Source of the DNA: an uncultured Oscillospiraceae bacterium | GTDB taxonomy: Bacteria; Bacillota; Clostridia; Oscillospirales; Acutalibacteraceae | NCBI GenBank assembly: GCA_900547275.1 | Contig: URGA01000018.1 | Location: 1 to 28,141, forward strand | Direction: 5' to 3' | DNA: 28,141 bases | In this document: positions 24,846 through 28,141 of the stretch, one piece after another | Layout of the letters: each line of letters opens with the position of its first letter | How positions within the stretch are numbered: the stretch's first letter is position 1 | Translations under genes and position numbers: made by a program | The notes under the pieces: generated by a model | The model's input: the letters and a program-made list of their open reading frames with translations, nothing else | Told to the model about the DNA's origin: nothing | Databases searched by the model: none

Positions 24846-25394
24846 TTATCCCTCCGGCTTTATTCCTTTAATTTTATCACGAAGAACCGCTGCGTCTTCA
24901 AATCTCTGCTCACGAACCGCTTTGTCAAGCTGTTCCTGCAAAGTCTCCTTTTCTGACTTAACGGAAGAAGTTTCTTTCTTCTCCTCTTCATGGTTTACAG
25001 CTTCTTTTTCCTCGGTATAATAAATGTTTTTGCCGATATGTCTTGTTTTGCCGTGGATCTTGCGGATGCTGGGCTCAAGTTTGTCGTCAAACTTTGAGTA
25101 GCAGTGGGAACAACCGACATGGCCGGTATTAACAATATCGTTGAACGAAGAACCGCAGTAATCGCAGCGGTCAACGCCGGCAAGCGCATTCATAGCCGCC
25201 AGGCCTGCGCCAAGGAAGTTGCCGAAGAAGTTATCGCCGAACATTGTTTCCATGCTCATTGAATTATTGATCTCATCCATTACACCCATTTCTGCGGCGC
25301 ACTCGCTGCAAAGGTGCATCTCGGTCTTTTCACCGTTGATATTTTGTTTGATATGTGTAGTAGCTTCATGTTTTTTACAGTTTTGACACAGCAT
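24846..25394 (-). CDS. mcsA: McsB activator McsA (zinc-finger, UVR domain)
   Basis: 182 residues. Four CxxC pairs at C3/C6, C29/C32, C77/C80 and C95/C98 make two zinc sites. A Met/Gly/Phe-rich stretch (about 45-70) lies between them. A UVR motif with coiled-coil character is at about 145-178, ending in DAAVLRDKIKGI. McsA binds and activates McsB and links it to ClpC. AGGAGG lies seven bases before ATG. The C-terminal linker (about 128-148) is highly acidic and lysine-rich, which is usual for the family. Confidence 0.93.
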   Translation of the reverse strand: MLCQNCKKHEATTHIKQNINGEKTEMHLCSECAAEMGVMDEINNSMSMETMFGDNFFGNFLGAGLAAMNALAGVDRCDYCGSSFNDIVNTGHVGCSHCYSKFDDKLEPSIRKIHGKTRHIGKNIYYTEEKEAVNHEEEKKETSSVKSEKETLQEQLDKAVREQRFEDAAVLRDKIKGIKPEG

Positions 25395-25405
25395 ATAAAT
25401 TCCTC

Positions 25406-25855
25406 CTAATCAATGCATGCTAACAGCATTTGTTTTAATTGTTTTGCTCGAATTTGATTTTTTACATCGTCTTCAAGTCCTTTAACATTCCAGCCGCTGA
25501 GCGCGGTCTGGATAATCTTGGCACTTTTTTCATCCAGCAATCCCTGATAACGGAGATTGTAAATGTGCGCCTTTGCCGTCTTTTCATCAATTGAAGTGCC
25601 GATGGAATTGATTAACGAAATCAGCGCATCTTCTTTACTGCCGGCTCGGGATATAAGAATGTATCCTCCGCCTCCACGGTGGGATTCTATTCGATAGCCC
25701 TGTTCCGGTGTAAATCTTGACGTGATAACATAGTTTATCTGACTGGGAACGCAGCCGATGCGCGCCGCCAAATCATTTCTCTGAATCTGAACAGTTGAAT
25801 TATCATCGTCAAACATATCCAGGATCATGTCGGCAATAACGTCACTCATTTTCAT
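25406..25855 (-). CDS. ctsR: Transcriptional repressor CtsR
   Basis: 149 residues. The N-terminal winged helix-turn-helix includes RIGCVPSQINYVITSRFTPE (about 27-46) and the glycine-rich wing HRGGGGYI (about 59-66), the stretch that senses heat. The C-terminal four-helix dimerisation domain follows and carries the site McsB acts on. It represses its own operon (ctsR-mcsA-mcsB-clpC); three CtsR boxes sit on the promoter about 80-160 bases upstream. Start ATG at 25855 and a second ATG at 25849 are both possible; the family usually starts close to this point. Confidence 0.95.
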   Translation of the reverse strand: MKMSDVIADMILDMFDDDNSTVQIQRNDLAARIGCVPSQINYVITSRFTPEQGYRIESHRGGGGYILISRAGSKEDALISLINSIGTSIDEKTAKAHIYNLRYQGLLDEKSAKIIQTALSGWNVKGLEDDVKNQIRAKQLKQMLLACID

Positions 25856-25936
25856 TTTCCAATCACTTCCTTCAGTAAAGAGGAAACTGCGTTTTGCAAT
25901 TTTCCTTTTGGATTAAGGTCTTGATCATCATCTGAC

Positions 25937-25953
25937 TTTGACTTTCTTTGACC
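25937..25953 (-). promoter_or_regulatory. CtsR box 1, at the transcription start
   Basis: On minus, GGTCAAA-GAA-AGTCAAA, an exact match to the CtsR heptad direct repeat with three-base spacer. It covers the expected start just downstream of the -10. Confidence 0.9.
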
Positions 25954-25963
25954 TTCTGTTTGT

Positions 25964-25992
25964 ATATTAGCACAAAGGTCAGAGAAAGTCAA
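25964..25992 (-). promoter_or_regulatory. Sigma-A promoter of the ctsR operon
   Basis: On minus, TTGACT (25987-25992), 17 bases, TAATAT (25964-25969). The start is expected near 25957, leaving a leader of about 100 bases. CtsR boxes lie on both sides and on top of the -35. Confidence 0.85.
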
Positions 25993-25993
25993 G
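25977..25993 (+). promoter_or_regulatory. CtsR box 2 (imperfect, opposite orientation), over the -35
   Basis: On plus, GGTCAGA-GAA-AGTCAAG, two mismatches to the CtsR consensus. It covers the -35 hexamer and points the other way from boxes 1 and 3. Confidence 0.6.
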
Positions 25994-26000
25994 AACTTTT

Positions 26001-26017
26001 TTTGACTTTTTTTGACC
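26001..26017 (-). promoter_or_regulatory. CtsR box 3, upstream of the -35
   Basis: On minus, GGTCAAA-AAA-AGTCAAA, an exact match to the consensus heptads. It lies about 10 bases upstream of the -35. Confidence 0.9.
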
Positions 26018-26054
26018 TTTATAAAAAATTCTTAATTTTGCCTGAAAAACAGAC

Positions 26055-26086
26055 AAAAATTAAGAAGCACCCGGTTTCCCGAGTGC
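26055..26086 (-). terminator. Terminator after the Cys/Gly-rich peptide gene
   Basis: On minus, GCACTCGG (26079-26086) pairs with CCGGGTGC (26067-26074) with one mismatch around loop GAAA, extended by a weaker outer pairing. TTCTTAATTTTT follows (26055-26066). It separates this gene from the CtsR-controlled promoter. Confidence 0.7.
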
Positions 26087-26105
26087 CTCTTTCGGTATCA
26101 GTTTA

Positions 26106-26237
26106 TCAGCAACCGCATCCGCAGTTATCGCCGCAGCCATAGTTACCGAAGCCGCCGCAGAGCAGAAGGATGATGATAAGAATTACAATCCAGGAAGTTC
26201 CGCCGCAACCACAACCGTTGTTACAACCGCAACCCAT
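26106..26237 (-). CDS. 43-residue Cys/Gly-rich transmembrane peptide, YjcZ-like layout
   Basis: A short frame, ATG at 26235-26237 to TGA at 26106-26108, with a very strong AAGGAGGT seven bases upstream. The peptide starts MGCGCNNGCGCGG, then one hydrophobic span SWIVILIIILLLC (about 15-27), then a tail with GCG and CGC repeats. Nine of 43 residues are Cys. The order of Gly/Cys-rich ends around one membrane helix recalls small YjcZ-type spore peptides of Firmicutes, but the sequence is not a clear match. It has its own terminator and a possible promoter, so it is probably expressed alone. It was not picked up by length-based gene finding. Confidence 0.75.
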   Translation of the reverse strand: MGCGCNNGCGCGGTSWIVILIIILLLCGGFGNYGCGDNCGCGC

Positions 26238-26269
26238 AAGCCGTACCTCCTTTCCCGTTTCTAAACCAT

Positions 26270-26298
26270 ACTATGAAACGGCAAAGAAGGTGTTACAA
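26270..26298 (-). promoter_or_regulatory. Possible promoter of the 43-residue peptide gene
   Basis: On minus, TTGTAA (26293-26298), 17 bases, CATAGT (26270-26275). The -10 is weak for sigma-A, but CATAGTAT also fits the CATAnnnT -10 pattern of mother-cell sporulation sigma factors (K type). The region overlaps the end of the SDR gene's 3' flank. Confidence 0.35.
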
Positions 26299-26318
26299 AT
26301 TCCAAGAAAAAATATTTT

Positions 26319-26990
26319 CTATATTATCGCGCCGTTTACTCCCAGCACCTGACCGGTTACATAATCAGCCTGCGAAAAGAAGAATATCGCCTGAGCCACT
26401 TCCTCAGGTGTGCCAAGCCTACCCATTGGTACTTCATCAGCCAATTCTTCAGAAAAAAACTGGGCGTTCATTCTTGTATCTATAATTCCGGGGGAAACAC
26501 AGTTAACCGTTATCCCCTCCGGAGCAAGTTCACGGGCAAGCGCCTTTGTAAGTCCAATTACTCCCGCTTTGCTGACAGAATAAGCCACTTCGCAGGATGC
26601 GCCAACTTCGCCCCACATTGAGGAAACGTTTATAATTCTTCCGCTGTGTCTGCTGAGCATAATCTTTACAGCCTCACGGCAGCAGAGGAAAGCGCTTTTG
26701 CAGTTTGTATTCATTACACGGTCATATTCTTCAGCGGTAGTATCCTGAATTTGCTTAACAAGACTTATTCCCGCGTTATTAACAAGCACATCTATATCCC
26801 CGACTTTTTGAAACAGCTCTTCAATCTGCTTTTCGTCGCAGACATCACAGTGAATCGCCATTATCTTTTCAGACGCTTCGGACTCGGTATTATTATATGT
26901 TATATATAACTGCCAGCCATTTTTGCAAAACAGTTCAGCGGTTGCTTTGCCAATGCCAGTTGCGCCGCCGGTAATGAGAACTTTTTTCAT
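26319..26990 (-). CDS. Short-chain dehydrogenase/reductase, FabG-like
   Basis: 223 residues, somewhat shorter than the usual 240-250 for this class. Nucleotide motif TGGATGIG at 7-14, NNAG at 71-74, catalytic Ser in VSSMWG (122-127), Tyr137 and Lys141 in YSVSKAG. The C-terminus GQVLGVNGAII matches the G-x-x-x-x-V-x-G-G end but with N-G-A. It should reduce a carbonyl or oxidise an alcohol with NAD(P)H; 3-oxoacyl-ACP reductase is possible but not shown, as no fatty-acid genes are near. GGTGA lies five bases before ATG. It is transcribed divergently from the duplicated-domain gene from overlapping promoters. Confidence 0.88.
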   Translation of the reverse strand: MKKVLITGGATGIGKATAELFCKNGWQLYITYNNTESEASEKIMAIHCDVCDEKQIEELFQKVGDIDVLVNNAGISLVKQIQDTTAEEYDRVMNTNCKSAFLCCREAVKIMLSRHSGRIINVSSMWGEVGASCEVAYSVSKAGVIGLTKALARELAPEGITVNCVSPGIIDTRMNAQFFSEELADEVPMGRLGTPEEVAQAIFFFSQADYVTGQVLGVNGAII

Positions 26991-27005
26991 AAAATCACCA
27001 ACGAC

Positions 27006-27034
27006 AGTTTAGCACAAACGGTTGTCTTTTTCAA
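27006..27034 (-). promoter_or_regulatory. Promoter of the SDR gene
   Basis: On minus, TTGAAA (27029-27034), 17 bases, TAAACT (27006-27011). The leader is about nine bases, just enough for the ribosome-binding site. Confidence 0.65.
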
Positions 27035-27050
27035 CAAAATCAATTATAAT
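27022..27050 (+). promoter_or_regulatory. Promoter of the duplicated-domain gene
   Basis: TTGTCT (27022-27027), 17 bases, perfect TATAAT (27045-27050). Its -35 lies inside the spacer of the divergent SDR promoter and the SDR -35 lies inside its spacer. Confidence 0.78.
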
Positions 27051-27087
27051 GATAAGAAGCAACAAATAACAGCAAGGTGATATTATT

Positions 27088-27591
27088 ATGGAAAGAGACT
27101 TTTATACAATTTCACTTTATGTGGACGAAAACGAAAACCTCATTGGTATTCCCTGCGGTGAAAGCGACAAATACGGCATTGCAGACATTGACAAGGTTCA
27201 TCTGCTCAAAGCCCCCTACTCCGCCCAGAAACTCGAAGATTTTATCGAAGAAGTTATTGAATCCTGCTATACTAAGAAACACAACGACGACAGCGACGTT
27301 TCAACAATAGAAAAATACACAAAGAAAAAAGGTTTTGTCAACGCAACCGCTGACTATACCCTGATTTCAATAGTAAAGACTAAAGAAAATTACAGCCTTA
27401 TGCCAACCTTTAACGATTATGAAAAAGGTCCGCTTGTAATTGACGACGACGAACATATTCTTCCCAATCCTTACGGCGCAGGCGAACTGGCAGACGTTAT
27501 AAACGGATATATTCAGGTTTATGTCAAAGCAAATATGTTCTACAAAGAAATGCAGGAACTTGAAGAGAAAAAATCAAAAGGCACAAACTAA
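27088..27591 (+). CDS. Hypothetical protein with two tandem copies of one domain
   Basis: 167 residues, no family I recognise. Residues 6-57 and 90-142 align over their whole length with one residue offset. Shared positions include YT, V, EN, P, G, ID, and then PY-x-A-x2-L-x-D-x-I-x3-I, about 16 identities in some 53. So the protein is an internal duplication of a unit of about 55 residues with mixed beta strands and a C-terminal helix. The linker (61-88) is polar and lysine/aspartate-rich; the tail is a charged helix. No signal peptide or membrane span: cytosolic. AAGGTGAT lies seven bases before ATG. Single-gene unit, ended by a strong terminator. Confidence 0.85.
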   Translation: MERDFYTISLYVDENENLIGIPCGESDKYGIADIDKVHLLKAPYSAQKLEDFIEEVIESCYTKKHNDDSDVSTIEKYTKKKGFVNATADYTLISIVKTKENYSLMPTFNDYEKGPLVIDDDEHILPNPYGAGELADVINGYIQVYVKANMFYKEMQELEEKKSKGTN

Positions 27592-27608
27592 AAACTTAAA
27601 ACAGTAAA

Positions 27609-27643
27609 AAAGGACCTGACTGTCAAACCAGATCAGGTCCTTT
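27609..27643 (+). terminator. Intrinsic terminator of the duplicated-domain gene
   Basis: AAAGGACCTGA (27609-27619) pairs with TCAGGTCCTTT (27633-27643) with inner CTG/CAG pairing, then AATTATT. It is 17 bases after the stop. Confidence 0.85.
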
Positions 27644-27708
27644 AATTATTCTACACAAAAAAGTTCTCTCGTAAAAAAGACAGTTTTATGAAAATTACTA
27701 CATTACAT

Positions 27709-27858
27709 TTATCTAAAGTATCTGCTTGCAAGGAATACAAGAATAATAATACCAGCTATTGCTTTAAGCCAGTTAATTTGCTTTTGCTGTAGCAATATAA
27801 CTTGCTTCAACATTTCAATGCTGTCTTTTTCTTCTTTATTGTTATCAATATCTTTCAT
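27709..27858 (-). CDS. 49-residue tail-anchored membrane peptide
   Basis: Frame from ATG at 27856-27858 to TAA at 27709-27711, with AGGTG eight bases upstream and a promoter further up. Residues 1-31 are charged and helical (MKDIDNNKEEKDSIEMLKQV then a Gln-rich stretch), and one hydrophobic span follows (AIAGIIILVFLA, about 33-44) before a basic end RYFR. The layout, a coiled-coil-like head with a C-terminal membrane helix, resembles XhlA-like phage hemolysin/holin-associated peptides, but is too short to decide. It may equally be a small host membrane peptide. Confidence 0.6.
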   Translation of the reverse strand: MKDIDNNKEEKDSIEMLKQVILLQQKQINWLKAIAGIIILVFLASRYFR

Positions 27859-27918
27859 AATAAAACACCTAACTCTTAATGACAAATATGGATTTATGCT
27901 TTGACTTCTAACAATTAA

Positions 27919-27947
27919 AAAGTATCATAATTATCCCTTCTTGTCAA
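27919..27947 (-). promoter_or_regulatory. Promoter of the 49-residue peptide gene
   Basis: On minus, perfect TTGACA (27942-27947), 17 bases, TACTTT (27919-27924). The leader would be about 55 bases. Confidence 0.55.
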
Positions 27948-28141
27948 CAATATATTTCGCAATGATAAAATAACAATATATGATAAATCAAAAGAACGTA
28001 AATGGTAAATAATAGAAAATCTCTTTTTCCAAAAAAGCTAACCATAGGTTATTCCTTCATTAAATCAACAAAAAGCACGCTGAAAATGAACAAGACCGTG
28101 AAAAACGGACAATAGAAAAAAAGCACCTCCTATGGTAGAAT
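27948..28141. other. AT-rich end of window, no gene seen
   Basis: No supported coding frame. Two small features: ACCATAGG near 28042-28049 and its reverse complement CCTATGGT near 28128-28135, and an AGGAGGTG-like ribosome-binding site on minus near 28126-28133 whose downstream frame gives only about 24 hydrophobic residues. A gene may begin or end beyond the window. Confidence 0.4.

Noticed and set aside
26041..26100. Second CtsR-type operator or phage attachment site in the AT-rich stretch
   Set aside because: Only the terminator stem is visible; no heptad repeat and no duplicated core with a nearby integrase or tRNA.
28056..28133. Minus-strand frame of about 24 hydrophobic residues behind an AGGAGGTG-like site at the window end
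   Set aside because: It has only a GTG overlapping the ribosome-binding site as a start, or a TTG in another frame. It is very short and cannot be told from chance; a type I toxin-like peptide was considered but not supported.

Overview
The window looks like chromosomal DNA from an anaerobic, gut-type Firmicute of class Clostridia, plausibly an Oscillospirales/Ruminococcaceae relative. The placement is inferred from gene content: an intact ctsR-mcsA-mcsB-clpC operon with CtsR boxes, a split ThrE exporter, 2-hydroxyacyl-CoA dehydratase-type proteins with an ATP-driven activator, hypAB, and GH31 and sialidase glycan genes. Shine-Dalgarno sites are strong (AGGAGG type), promoters are sigma-A-like, and most genes end in clear intrinsic terminators. 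I saw no insertion sequence, CRISPR array, tRNA or rRNA.

Layout. (1) 1-1988, plus strand: the 3' end of an FAD oxidoreductase and a three-domain ferredoxin reductase, ending at a bidirectional terminator. (2) 2066-6670, minus: an HgdB-like protein, an HgdB-activase fusion, and a two-gene ABC exporter. (3) 6886-14137, minus: a carbohydrate operon whose order of transcription is GH31, GtaA/DUF4965-like six-hairpin protein, metallophosphoesterase, GPH-type symporter. It has a strong promoter and a structured leader. None of its enzymes has a signal peptide, so it probably degrades imported oligosaccharides in the cytoplasm. (4) 14433-17016, minus: hypB, hypA and, 22 bases later, a membrane-anchored sialidase. 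(5) 17136-18370, minus: the two-subunit ThrE exporter. (6) 18624-21337, plus: a stand-alone E2-type acyltransferase behind an attenuator-like leader, then a DUF4874/DUF4832 lipoprotein. (7) 21381-25855, minus: the class III heat-shock operon ctsR-mcsA-mcsB-clpC, with three CtsR boxes on its promoter. (8) 26106-27858: a 43-residue Cys/Gly-rich peptide, an SDR oxidoreductase, a divergent protein built from two tandem copies of one domain, and a 49-residue membrane peptide. The last 280 bases hold no gene I can support.

How the parts may fit. The sialidase (outside the membrane), the GPH symporter, GH31 and the GtaA-like protein suggest scavenging of host or dietary glycans. The dehydratase-type pair may perform low-potential reductive chemistry of unknown substrate; its architecture (one free HgdB-like subunit plus one fused to the activator) is the most unusual enzymology here. 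Regulation is dense. Two divergent promoter pairs overlap, one sharing a -35 element. The E2-like gene has mutually exclusive leader hairpins with a U-tract. A perfect hairpin separates mcsB from clpC, and another hairpin displays the transporter's ribosome-binding site in its loop.
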